Assembly (NCBI GenBank): GCA_963802795.1
Contig: CAWDJV010000007.1
Span: 124,001 to 188,000 of the forward strand
Origin: JAIBJN01 sp963802795
Lineage (GTDB): Bacteria > Actinomycetota > Thermoleophilia > Gaiellales > Gaiellaceae
Length of the DNA stretch: 64,000 bases
Reading direction: 5' to 3'
Below, one piece after another: positions 45,503 through 53,058 of the stretch. Position numbers and translations under genes: made by a program. Within the stretch, counting starts at the first letter, position 1. Every line of letters starts with the position of its first letter. Below the pieces are notes generated by a model. That model had not been told where the DNA came from. It saw only the letters and a list, made by a program, of their open reading frames with translations, and made no database searches.

Positions 45503-46283
45503 CGATGGCGGCGAGGCGGGCCAGGGCCGAGCGCGCTTCCTCGGGAGCTCGCACAGGCGGGAGGGGGGAGGGATCGACGAACGTTCTGTCGGGCTCGAAG
45601 GAGTCGGTGCGCACGACAGCGCCGTCGCCTGCCGAGACCAGCGTTCCCTCGCCGACCTCGCGCTTCGCGAGGCGCACGCCCGCATAGGCCTCGACGAGCT
45701 CGAGCGCCCGGCGGGTCGAGGCGAAGAAGAGCTCGCGGGCACCCTGTCCGATCCAGAGCGGGCGGCCGATTCCGCGCGCGAGATGAACGAGCTCCGGCTC
45801 GCGCTCGTCCGCCCAGGCCGCGGCCATCGACCCGTGCAGCTCCTCGAGGGCCTCCGAAGAGCTTGATGCCTTCTCGGCAAGGGCGAAGATCGCCTCGGAG
45901 TCGACGGTCATCCCAGGCTCCGCGCGCTCGAAGCCGTGCCGCGTGAAGATCTGCTCGTCGTTGACGATGATCCCGTTGTGGATTCCGACGACCGTGCCGT
46001 GCCGAATCGGATGGTTGTTGGCGATCAGGCTCGGATGCCCCTTGGTGTAGTCGCGGACGTGGACGAGCGCGGCCCGGGCCTTCCCGGGGACACGAAGCCT
46101 CTCGAGGAGAGCGCTGGCGCCTCCGCGTTGCTTGTGGATCGTGAGCGTCGCGTCCGGGCCCCTGTACGCGTAGCCGACCGCGTCGGATCCTCGCTCGGAG
46201 ATCGCAGCCAGGAGCGTCTGAGTCGCGAGTGTCTGGTCGATCCGCGACTCGTCGCTCAGGCTATATCCGGCTATTCCGCACAA
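45477..46283 (-). CDS. Class II glutamine amidotransferase domain protein
   Basis: Encodes 268 residues. It begins MCGIAGYS, the Ntn-hydrolase signature in which Cys2 becomes the N-terminal nucleophile, followed by ISERGSDAVGYAYRG, ALVHVRDYTKG, NNHPIRHGTVVGIHNGII and DSEAIFAL, as in the glutaminase domains of GlmS and PurF. No synthase, SIS or phosphoribosyl domain follows, so its partner is unknown. Translation must start at a TTG to place Cys at position 2. Confidence 0.85.
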   Translation of the reverse strand: MCGIAGYSLSDESRIDQTLATQTLLAAISERGSDAVGYAYRGPDATLTIHKQRGGASALLERLRVPGKARAALVHVRDYTKGHPSLIANNHPIRHGTVVGIHNGIIVNDEQIFTRHGFERAEPGMTVDSEAIFALAEKASSSSEALEELHGSMAAAWADEREPELVHLARGIGRPLWIGQGARELFFASTRRALELVEAYAGVRLAKREVGEGTLVSAGDGAVVRTDSFEPDRTFVDPSPLPPVRAPEEARSALARLAAIVTASASAR

Positions 46284-46458
46284 AGTCTGTTAGTCCCAAT
46301 CCTGCCGGGAAGGTCGGCTGGTGGCCCCGAGCGGCCGCACGGGCCCCCGTCCCGGAAAGACAGTATCAGCGTCGGTCGTTTTCGTGGCTTCGCTCCATCC
46401 CTCGAATTGGTTCGGTACCCGCTCAAGCCCCGGTTGGACACCCGCCGATACGAGATGC

Positions 46459-47447
46459 GTGAAGAACTCTTCTGCGGGACTCCCTCGCGACCGCGAGGAC
46501 CTCGAGACCGTCGAGCCCAAGCTCGAGCTCGTTCCCGACCCTCCCGACGAGGAGGAGGACGACGAGACCGAGGACGCGAGCGGGAACAAGACCGAAAACG
46601 GCCGTCCCGAGAGCGTTCCTGCGCCCACGCAGGACCCGCTCAAGCTCTACGTTCGCCAGATCGGCGACGGGCCGCTCCTGACGCCGGTCGAGGAGCGCGA
46701 GCTCGCGCGCCGCAAGGACGAGGGCGACGAGTGGGCCAAGCGCCGCCTCATCGAATGCAACCTCCGCCTCGTGATGTCGATCACACGCAATTACGTCAAC
46801 TCCGGCGTGCCGCTGCTCGACCTCATCCAGGAAGGGAACCTCGGGCTCATCCGCGCCGTCGAGAAGTTCGACTACCGCCTCGGCTTCAAGCTCTCGACGT
46901 ACGCGACCTGGTGGATTCGCCAGTCGGTCACGCGGGCGATCGCCGACCAGGGCCGGACGATCCGGCTCCCCGTCCACGTCGTCGACCAGGTGCGCCGCGC
47001 CATGCGCGCACGCCGGGTCTTGACCCAGCGCCTCAATCGCGAGCCGCTTCCCGAAGAGATCGCCCGGAGGCGAACCTCGAGATCAAGCGCGTCCACGAGC
47101 TCTTCGATCTCGTCGAGGACCCGATCAGCCTCGAGACGCCCGTCGGCGACGGAGACTCGCACTACGGCGACATGATCGAGGACGAGAACGCCGAGCAGCC
47201 GGACGCCGTCCTCGCGGAGCTCCTGCGCAGCGTCGAGCTCGAGGAGGCGCTCGCCACGCTCAACGATCGGCTGCGCCACGTCGTCGTGCTCCGCTTCGGC
47301 CTGAACGGCGAGGCCCCGAAGACGCTCGAGCAGGTCGGCTCCGTGCTCGGGGTCACCCGCGAGCGCATCCGACAGCTCGAAGCCCGCGCGCTCCGCGAGC
47401 TCCAGTCCGTGGCACCTGAGCTCCGCCTGTACCTGCGCGCCGAATAG
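46459..47447 (+). CDS. RNA polymerase sigma factor, RpoD/SigA type (frameshifted as read)
   Basis: An acidic N-terminus is followed by region 1.2 (DPLKLYVRQIGDGPLLTPVEE), region 2 (LRLVMSITRNYVNSGVPLLDLIQEGNLGLIRAVEKF, STYATWWIRQSV), region 3 and region 4 (VTRERIRQLEARALRELQ). Near 47066 the frame moves by -1 (CCCGGAGG lacks one base), splitting regions 2 and 3-4. GTG 46459 is a tentative start; the open frame extends to 46321 with unconserved sequence. A second RpoD-type sigma gene lies 0.7 kb away in opposite orientation. Confidence 0.85.
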
Positions 47448-47478
47448 GCTCCGCCGCCCTCGTTCCCGGCCGCGCCGG

Positions 47479-47484
47479 TAGCGT
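47479..47484 (+). promoter_or_regulatory. -10 element of the PHP phosphatase gene
   Basis: TAGCGT ends 6 bases before ATG 47491, which favours that codon over GTG 47488 and suggests a leaderless mRNA. Confidence 0.4.
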
Positions 47485-47490
47485 GGGGTG

Positions 47491-48228
47491 ATGGCCGGCT
47501 TCGTCGACGTGCACTCCCACGTCGTTCCCTCGGGGGACGACGGAGCGGGCTCGATCGAGGCCGGATTGGCTCTCTGCCTCGAGGCAGCGCGGCGCGGCAC
47601 TCGGGCGCTCTACGCCACCCCGCACGTCTGGCCCTCGTTGCAGCTTTCCGAGGAGCGTGAGCGCCGCGCCCGCGACGCTCACGCCGAGATGGCGGCGCTC
47701 GTGTCCCCGCACGGCCTCGCGCTCGAGCTCGGCTGGGAGCTGACGCCCTCCGAGCGGCTCCTGGACGAGGATCCGGTGCGCTACCGGTTGGGGACGCTTG
47801 CCGCAGTCCTCATGGAGCTGCCCTTCCACGGCCCTCTCGGACTCGCTGAGCGCCTCGGCGCCCACATCGAAGGGTCTGGCCTCACCCCGATCGTCGCACA
47901 CCCCGAGCGGGCCGAGAGTCTCCGGGTGGATATCCGCCGCGCCGCGTCCTTCCGCGAGCGGGGCTGGCTCCTCCAGGTGAATGCCACCAGCCTGCTCGGC
48001 GCGCACGGCCTCGAGCAGGAGGCGGCGGCGTGGATCCTCCTCGAGGCGGGCCTCGCGGATCTCGTTGCCTCCGACGGTCACCGCAGCACCCGACCGCCGT
48101 TTCTGGACGACGCCCACAGGATGGCGCGGGCGCGCCTGGGGGAGGGCGCCGACGCCCTCTTCGACGGGAGCGCGCTCGGCCCCCTCCTAGCGCATTCCGA
48201 CGGCTTCGATCTCGCGCAGCGAGGCTAG
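47491..48228 (+). CDS. PHP-domain phosphatase (CpsB/CapC-like)
   Basis: About 245 residues. The N-terminal metal-binding motif VDVHSHVVPSGDDGAGS matches the PHP-type tyrosine phosphatases CpsB/CapC/YwqE, and further metal ligands are in YATPHVWPS, VAHPERAES and VASDGHRS. Such enzymes dephosphorylate BY-kinases in capsule synthesis, but no kinase or capsule gene is near. Its 3' end overlaps the convergent sigma factor gene by 42 bases. Confidence 0.82.
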   Translation: MAGFVDVHSHVVPSGDDGAGSIEAGLALCLEAARRGTRALYATPHVWPSLQLSEERERRARDAHAEMAALVSPHGLALELGWELTPSERLLDEDPVRYRLGTLAAVLMELPFHGPLGLAERLGAHIEGSGLTPIVAHPERAESLRVDIRRAASFRERGWLLQVNATSLLGAHGLEQEAAAWILLEAGLADLVASDGHRSTRPPFLDDAHRMARARLGEGADALFDGSALGPLLAHSDGFDLAQRG

Positions 48229-49239
48229 GCGGGAGAGCGACTCGATCTCGATCTGACGGACGCGCTCCCGCGTGATGCCGAGGCGCCGGCCGATGTGCTC
48301 GAGCGTGTGCGGCTCCTCGCCGCAGAGCCCGTAGCGCAGCTCGAGGACGCGGCGATCGCGCTCCGGGAGCGACTCGAGCGCCCGGTCGAGCGCCTCTTTC
48401 TGGAGGCTCTTCTCCGTGACCTCGTCGGGCAGCGGCTCCGGCCCGGCCACCAGATCTCCGAAGACGGCGTCCTCCTGCTCTCCGATCGGCTGGTCGAGGC
48501 TTGTCGAGGCTCGCGCGGCTGCACGCACCTCCAGCGCCTGCTGGAGCGGCAGGCCGGCCTCGTCGGCGATCTCCTCGAGCGTCGGCTCTCGAGCGAGCTG
48601 CGTCCAGAGATGCCGCTCGGCCCGGTGCATCTTCTGCATCCTCTCGACCACGTGGACGGGGACGCGGATCGTCCGAGCCTTGTCCGCGATCGCGCGTGCG
48701 ACCGCCTGCCGGATCCACCAGGTTGCGTACGTCGAGAACTTGAGCCCGCGCTGCCACTCGAACTTCTCCACCGCGCGAATGAGCCCGAACATGCCTTCCT
48801 GGATGAGATCGAGGAAGGGGAGGCCCTGGTTGCGGTAGTTCTTCGCGATCGAGACGACCAGGCGGAGGTTGCACTCGATCATCCGCTTCTTCGCCTCCAT
48901 GTCCCCCCGCTCGATCCGCTTCGAGAGCTCCACCTCGTCGGCGGCGGTCAGGAGCGGGTGGCGCCCGATCTCGCGCAGGAAGAGCTGGAGCGCGTCTGTC
49001 GTCGTCTCGAGCACTTCGGTGCCCGGAAGCGGCGCGGCCGGCTCCTTCTGGCGGTCGACGACCTCGATCCCGCGCTCCTCGAGCTCCTTGTTCAGCTGCT
49101 CGACCTCGGACACGTCGAGGTCGAGGAGCTCGAGGGCCTCCCGCAGCTCGGTCGCCTCCAGGACGCCCGAGGCGTCGCCCCGCTCGAGCAGGGGCTGAAG
49201 CTCCTCGTGCTGGCTGGCGATCGGGCGCTCGTCAGGCAT
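48187..49239 (-). CDS. RNA polymerase sigma factor, RpoD/SigA type
   Basis: Encodes 350 residues. A region 1.1-like N-terminal helical domain (LLERGDASGVLEATELREAL...) is followed by region 1.2 (LQLFLREIGRHPLLTAADEVELSK), region 2 (LRLVVSIAKNYRNQGLPFLDLIQEGMFGLIRAVEKF, FSTYATWWIRQAV), region 3 and region 4 (DRRVLELRYGLCGEEPHTLEHIGRRLGITRERVRQIE). It is complete and could be the housekeeping sigma or a close paralogue. A promoter lies about 70 bases upstream. Confidence 0.94.
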   Translation of the reverse strand: MPDERPIASQHEELQPLLERGDASGVLEATELREALELLDLDVSEVEQLNKELEERGIEVVDRQKEPAAPLPGTEVLETTTDALQLFLREIGRHPLLTAADEVELSKRIERGDMEAKKRMIECNLRLVVSIAKNYRNQGLPFLDLIQEGMFGLIRAVEKFEWQRGLKFSTYATWWIRQAVARAIADKARTIRVPVHVVERMQKMHRAERHLWTQLAREPTLEEIADEAGLPLQQALEVRAAARASTSLDQPIGEQEDAVFGDLVAGPEPLPDEVTEKSLQKEALDRALESLPERDRRVLELRYGLCGEEPHTLEHIGRRLGITRERVRQIEIESLSRLASLREIEAVGMR

Positions 49240-49315
49240 CGGCCGTTGTCACGAAGGTGTCACCCGGCAGGTTGGGGAGGGCGGCGGTTTCACGCAAAGG
49301 ACGCGTGCCGCGCTT

Positions 49316-49343
49316 ACCCTACCCATCGCAGCGGGCAAGTCAA
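49316..49343 (-). promoter_or_regulatory. Promoter of the complete sigma factor gene
   Basis: On the minus strand TTGACT, a 16-base spacer and TAGGGT. The predicted start gives a leader of about 70 bases. A second TTGACA sits further upstream at 49397-49402 (minus strand), overlapping an inverted repeat. Confidence 0.6.
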
Positions 49344-49383
49344 ACACCTACGCGCGATCGAGCCAATCTCGGCGCGACGCACG

Positions 49384-49397
49384 ATAACGGGCGTTAT
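49384..49397. promoter_or_regulatory. Inverted repeat ATAAC-N4-GTTAT upstream of the sigma gene
   Basis: Perfect 5-base arms with a 4-base spacer in an intergenic region shared by the sigma gene promoter and the end of the DUF5995 gene. It overlaps a TTGACA on the minus strand, so it may be an operator. The protein that would bind it is unknown. Confidence 0.35.
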
Positions 49398-49442
49398 GTC
49401 AAGTTGCCCGAGATCCGGCCGCGTGAGGGCCTGCCCCACTTC

Positions 49443-50150
49443 TCACGAGCCGAGCGGGCGCAACAGCCCTCTCCCCGCGAATCCGACCAGGCCGTCGAGC
49501 GTCGTCGCGTACTCCGCGCGTAGCTTCGGCACGGAACGCAGCTCCCAGAGAGTCTCGCCGTTGACCCAGGCTGCGTCGCGGGCCTTCGAGAGCTTCCAGA
49601 TGGCAACGGCGTCGTCGAGGTCGCCGAGCGAGCGCTCGACGTGACCGAGCGGCCCGCTCACGAGCTCGGCCTTCACCTGCTCCTCGGTTTCCTCGAGGAG
49701 CGTGTTCAAGCGCACGAAGTCTCGCTGCTGCGGGCTTCCCCGCTTCGGCTCGAGCCCGAGCGCGCCCCAGGTCTCGACGAGCGCGAAAGGCAGGTCGCGG
49801 TTCACGTGGGCGTTCATGCCCGCGAGCGCGAACTGGAGCGGCGCGATCCCCGGCCTGGTCCGTGCCTCGAAGAGCGGTGCCCAGGCTCTCGGGCACTCCT
49901 CGGCATCCCGGAGGGCTCGGAAGAACCCGCGGGCGAAGACCACGTCGAGCCAGCGAACGAAGCGCGGGTCGGCGTACTCACCTCCCGGGACGACCTCGCG
50001 CTCGACGGCCTCCGTCACCCCACGGTAGAGCCGGAGGAACGGAACGACGCCGTCCCCGGGGGGAAGCGCCTCCTCGAGCGCTCGCAGCAGCTCGACGACG
50101 TCGGCGACCCGGCCCGGCAGACGCCGCGCAAGCAGCTGGGCGACGCTCAC
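49443..50150 (-). CDS. DUF5995-family protein
   Basis: Encodes 235 residues. It matches the DUF5995 pattern of actinobacterial proteins: RGVTEAVEREV, ADPRFVRWLDVVFARGFFRAL, then the highly conserved PLQFALAGMNAHVNRDLPFALVETW. No enzymatic role is known; it is predicted helical and cytoplasmic. The GTG start overlaps the RES toxin stop by 4 bases, which makes it the third cistron of a toxin-antitoxin operon. GTG 50150 is chosen because conserved sequence begins there. Confidence 0.8.
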   Translation of the reverse strand: MSVAQLLARRLPGRVADVVELLRALEEALPPGDGVVPFLRLYRGVTEAVEREVVPGGEYADPRFVRWLDVVFARGFFRALRDAEECPRAWAPLFEARTRPGIAPLQFALAGMNAHVNRDLPFALVETWGALGLEPKRGSPQQRDFVRLNTLLEETEEQVKAELVSGPLGHVERSLGDLDDAVAIWKLSKARDAAWVNGETLWELRSVPKLRAEYATTLDGLVGFAGRGLLRPLGS

Positions 50151-50705
50151 GCCGCGACCGCCGGGCCGAGGAATCGCGCCGCCTCGACGACGACGTCGTC
50201 GCCGAGGCTCAGCTTCCTGAGGTCCTCGACCTCCAGATCGGCGGTCCCACGGTCGAAGAGTGTCACGTTTGCCCACCGAGGCTCGAACGTCGACCACCAG
50301 CGGATGCCGACCGCCTCCGGATGCCGCTCGAACAGGGCCGTCGCGTAAGCCTGGGTGTGCTCCCGCTCGCGGGTCGCGACGAGGGAGGGCCGGAGCTCCT
50401 CCACGGCCAGGACGAGCGGCTCGTCGAGGTCGACGAGCTCGGCCGTCTCGGGTAGCCGCAACGCGGCGAGCGCGAGCGGCAGCCCTTCGCGCACGAGATC
50501 AGGCTGCGAGAGGCCCACGCCTCCGAAGCAGCTGAGCTGTTCCACGACCGCGGAGATGCGCTCCTCCGCGACGTACAGGCAGCCGTACCGCGCCGGCGCG
50601 TCGTGCCGCCCCTCCCCCTGGTACCGGCGCGGAGACCAGAGCGCGCCGCCCGGGCGCATCCGCTCGGGCGCTCCGGTCCCAGGGGAAGCAGCGAAAGAGG
50701 ATCAC
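50147..50705 (-). CDS. RES-domain toxin (frameshifted as read)
   Basis: From GTG 50705 the product begins VILFRCFPWDRSARAD; near 50660-50680 the frame shifts, and the conserved RES core (PGGALWSPRRYQGEGRHDAPARYGCLYVAEE) is read in the next frame to 50147. An ATG at 50659 could start a shorter product but would lose the first conserved arginine. RES toxins of Xre/RES modules consume NAD+. The GTG overlaps the antitoxin stop by 4 bases, the usual coupling. The shift may be an error or inactivation. Confidence 0.78.
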
Positions 50706-51043
50706 GCGTAGGAGCCGGCCCGCTCCTGGCGGAGCGCGACCAGGAGCTCCTGCGTCCCCCCCGCTCTGATCACGTCGATCGGACGCCGGTCCCGGAGGCG
50801 CGGATTGGGCCCGAAGAGCCATTTCTCTGCCGTCTCAGGCTCGTAGAGGCGGTGGAGAGAAGACATCGTCAGCTCGAGGAGATCGAGCCGCTCGGCGTTG
50901 AGCGCATCCAGGCCCTGCCCCCGCTTCCAGCGGCTCACCTGGGCCGGGCTGACCCCGAGTGCGTCCGCCAGGCGGCGCTGCGAGCGGAAGTCGCGCGCGA
51001 GCGCCTCCACCTTGAGCCCGGTCGCGACCGGCACGGCGTCCAT
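50702..51043 (-). CDS. Xre/MbcA/ParS-type antitoxin
   Basis: Encodes 113 residues: a helix-turn-helix (QRRLADALGVSPAQVSRWKRGQ) followed by the DUF2384/MbcA toxin-binding domain (RLYEPETAEKWLFGPNPRLRDRRPIDVIRAGGTQELLVALRQ). It should neutralise the RES toxin and autorepress. A perfect palindrome sits 5-25 bases upstream of its ATG. Confidence 0.88.
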   Translation of the reverse strand: MDAVPVATGLKVEALARDFRSQRRLADALGVSPAQVSRWKRGQGLDALNAERLDLLELTMSSLHRLYEPETAEKWLFGPNPRLRDRRPIDVIRAGGTQELLVALRQERAGSYA

Positions 51044-51047
51044 CCTA

Positions 51048-51068
51048 GCGCAACGAAAATCGTTGCGC
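51048..51068. promoter_or_regulatory. Palindromic operator of the toxin-antitoxin operon
   Basis: GCGCAACGA-AAA-TCGTTGCGC, perfect 9-base arms around a 3-base spacer, begins 4 bases upstream of the antitoxin start. This is the position and size expected for an autoregulatory operator bound by the Xre antitoxin. It also lies just upstream of the divergent glycoside-hydrolase promoter. Confidence 0.75.
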
Positions 51069-51085
51069 GGCGGCTCGGAGGCCGT

Positions 51086-51114
51086 TTGCGGCCTTGACTG
51101 GAAGGAAATACCGT
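51086..51114 (+). promoter_or_regulatory. Promoter of the putative glycoside hydrolase gene
   Basis: TTGCGG, a 17-base spacer and TACCGT. The predicted transcription start is about 6 bases upstream of GTG 51127, which favours that codon over TTG 51094 inside the promoter. Confidence 0.55.
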
Positions 51115-51126
51115 GCCCAGGCCACC

Positions 51127-52323
51127 GTGCTGCTAGAGCCCCGGGACCCGAACGAGCGCTTCCGCGACCGCCGGAACCAGATTCGCCGCCGACGCGCCGC
51201 ACGGCGGATCATCCTCGTCGGGATCGTCGTGGTCGCAGCCGCCGCCGTCGCCCTCGGGATGAGCTTCCTGAACGGCCGTGCGAACGAAACGAAGGATTCT
51301 GCGCAGGCTGCAGAGGCCACGGCCGAGACGAATGAGACCGTGACGGCTCCGCCTGAGCCCTCCCCCCTCCCCGAGGAGATCCGGGGAGTCCACGTGACGA
51401 TGTCGCTCGCCTCGCTCGAGGGGAAGCTCGACGAGTTCTACTCGTTCACCGCCGACGGCCTCAACACGATCGAGCTCGACATCAAGGACGAGAGCGGCGA
51501 GGTGGCGTTCCGGCGGCCGGCTATCCGACTCGCGCGGGCAGTCGGCGCCGCGTACCGCTACTACGATCCGCGCAAGGCTGCCCGCGACGCCGAGGCGAAC
51601 GGCATCTACCTCGTGGGCCGCGTCGTCGTCTTCGAGGATCCGATCCTGTCCCTCGCGCGGCCGGAGCTCGCCATCCAGAATCCCGGCGGCGGGGTCTGGA
51701 CCGACGGCGCGGGCCTCGGCTGGACGAATCCTTACGACCGCCGTGTCTGGAAGTACAACGTCGACATCGCGGTGGCGGCCGTGAAGGCGGGTTTCGACGA
51801 GATCATGTTCGACTACGTCCGCTTTCCGGCTGACGGCGCCCTCTCGAGCGCCGTGTTCCCGGTGCGCAAGAAGGAGCACCCCAGCGTGACGATCTCGCGC
51901 TTCCTCGACTATGCGCGGGGCCGCCTCGCTCCACTCGGCGCGCGCGTCTCCGCGGCCGTCTTCGGGCTCAGTGCCACGCGCGAGCTGGGCATCGGCCAGC
52001 GGCCCCGGCGGCTCGCGCGGCACCTCGACGTCATCTACCCGATGGTCTATCCCTCCCACTTCGGCTCCGGGCAATACAACCTGCTCGATCCGGACGCAGT
52101 CCCGGGCATCACCGCCGCCCGCTCGCTCCGCGATTTCCGCCATGCCCTCAGTGGTCGAAAGACCCACCTCGTTCCCTGGCTCCAGGACTTCTCGGTCGGG
52201 CGCGAGTACACCCTCGACGACGTGAAGGCGCAGATCCTCGCCGCGCGGGACGCGGACGTGAAGGGCTTCCTCCTCTGGAATCCCGAAGGCGTCTACAAGC
52301 GCGGCGCCCTCGCGGACGGCTAG
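51127..52323 (+). CDS. Membrane-anchored putative glycoside hydrolase (DUF4015)
   Basis: About 398 residues. A basic N-terminus and one membrane anchor (IILVGIVVVAAAAVALGM) lead to a Thr/Glu-rich linker and a TIM-barrel domain of the DUF4015 'putative glycosyl hydrolase' family: IRGVHVTMSLAS, NTIELDIKDESGEV, FDEIMFDYVRFPADG, VIYPMVYPSHF and FLLWNPEGVY. The active domain would be extracellular. Substrate unknown; a wall polysaccharide is a guess from location only. Confidence 0.82.
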   Translation: MLLEPRDPNERFRDRRNQIRRRRAARRIILVGIVVVAAAAVALGMSFLNGRANETKDSAQAAEATAETNETVTAPPEPSPLPEEIRGVHVTMSLASLEGKLDEFYSFTADGLNTIELDIKDESGEVAFRRPAIRLARAVGAAYRYYDPRKAARDAEANGIYLVGRVVVFEDPILSLARPELAIQNPGGGVWTDGAGLGWTNPYDRRVWKYNVDIAVAAVKAGFDEIMFDYVRFPADGALSSAVFPVRKKEHPSVTISRFLDYARGRLAPLGARVSAAVFGLSATRELGIGQRPRRLARHLDVIYPMVYPSHFGSGQYNLLDPDAVPGITAARSLRDFRHALSGRKTHLVPWLQDFSVGREYTLDDVKAQILAARDADVKGFLLWNPEGVYKRGALADG

Positions 52324-52331
52324 GATGCGCA

Positions 52332-52390
52332 CCTTCCACAGGGCTACCCACAGGCCGTCGATGGACCTGTGGAAAATGTGGAAAAATAAA
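52332..52390. other. Cluster of four DnaA-box-like sequences with an AT-rich flank
   Basis: TGTGGAAAA occurs twice in immediate tandem (52368-52376 and 52377-52385); its complement TTTTCCACA differs from the DnaA box TTATCCACA at one position. Two weaker boxes in the opposite orientation lie at 52332-52340 and 52344-52352. TTCCACAGG (52334-52342) and CCTGTGGAA (52366-52374) form a perfect 9-base inverted repeat. An AT-rich stretch and CCGCAA-A-TTGCGG (52395-52407) follow. Confidence 0.5.
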
Positions 52391-52427
52391 CTTTCCGCAA
52401 ATTGCGGAGAACACCCCGGACGGGCCC

Positions 52428-52456
52428 TTGCGCCGTCCGAAAGGGCCGTCTAGATT
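52428..52456 (+). promoter_or_regulatory. Promoter of a candidate small RNA
   Basis: TTGCGC, a 17-base spacer and TAGATT, giving a predicted start near 52463. No reading frame of any length begins soon after it. Confidence 0.55.
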
Positions 52457-52462
52457 CCCCCC

Positions 52463-52575
52463 TGCGCCGAGCACGGAGCGCGAGTAGGTCGAAGCCCCAC
52501 CGGGCAACCGTAGGCGGAAGCCAAAAGTTGGCCGGAGAGGTGGACGAAAGCGTCACCGGCTCGGCGAGTTTTTTT
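52463..52575 (+). ncRNA. Candidate structured small RNA, about 110 nt
   Basis: The region lies between a promoter and a run of seven T (52569-52575). CGCCGAGC at 52465-52472 pairs perfectly with GCTCGGCG at 52559-52566, closing the whole molecule just before the T-run. Internal stems include GCCAA/TTGGC (52520-52532) and GGTG-ACG/CGT-CACC with an AAAG loop (52539-52557). I could not match it to SRP RNA, 6S RNA or a known riboswitch. It could also be a leader of the small membrane protein gene downstream. Confidence 0.5.
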
Positions 52576-52621
52576 GGTCCCGTTTCATCGGGGCCGCCGG
52601 CGCACTAGACTCGGCCCGCCG

Positions 52622-52822
52622 ATGACCTTCCCGCCTCGTCCCCCCGCCGTCAGCCCGGGCGCGCAGTCCTTCCTCTGGGGCCTCGCGCTGGGGGGCTACA
52701 TCTGGATCGGCCTCCTCGCGATCGGCATCGGGGGCGGTAGCGCCTTCCTCTTCGGGCTCGTTGCCGGCGTCCTGATCTTCTTCTTCGTGCGCCTCTGCGG
52801 CAAGGACACGCTGCGGCGCTGA
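52622..52822 (+). CDS. Small two-helix membrane protein
   Basis: 66 residues: a proline-rich N-terminus (MTFPPRPPAVSPGAQ) and two membrane helices, LWGLALGGYIWIGLLAIGI and AFLFGLVAGVLIFFFVRLCG, with a basic C-terminus. No family recognised. ATG 52622 follows TAGACT at 52606-52611, giving a very short leader. Codon usage is normal for the window. Confidence 0.65.
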   Translation: MTFPPRPPAVSPGAQSFLWGLALGGYIWIGLLAIGIGGGSAFLFGLVAGVLIFFFVRLCGKDTLRR

Positions 52823-52836
52823 GCCGGCTGCCGGCG

Positions 52837-53046
52837 CTACGCTGAATGACGCGCGGCGTCCTCCGGGGACGCATCGCGCGTCAGGGCCCCGACGAGCAGC
52901 CCGGCGAGCCTCGGCCCCACCTGGTGCTCGAGACGAGCCCGACCGCTCGGCACGTCGGCTCGCGCAAGACGGTCGAGCGAGGCGACGTGCGCAAGCAGTC
53001 GGGTCACGCCCCGATCCTGGAGCTTCTGAGCCGGTGCGGTGTCCAT
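52837..53046 (-). CDS. Hypothetical small protein
   Basis: 69 residues (MDTAPAQKLQDRGVTRLLAH...), amphipathic and helical in character, with third-position GC as high as in neighbouring genes. I see no ribosome-binding site or clear -10 element, and no family is recognised. It follows the membrane protein gene on the same strand by 12 bases. It may be real, but evidence is limited to codon bias and spacing. Confidence 0.45.
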   Translation of the reverse strand: MDTAPAQKLQDRGVTRLLAHVASLDRLARADVPSGRARLEHQVGPRLAGLLVGALTRDASPEDAARHSA

Positions 53047-53058
53047 GGTTCGTCTTTT

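Noticed and set aside
52332..52407. The chromosomal origin oriC
   Set aside because: No dnaA, dnaN, gyrB, rpmH or rnpA gene is in the window. The cluster is reported only as DnaA-box-like.
52463..52575. Small SRP RNA or 6S RNA
   Set aside because: The SRP tip motif GGAAGG-AGCAGCC is absent, and the size and helix layout do not fit 6S RNA.
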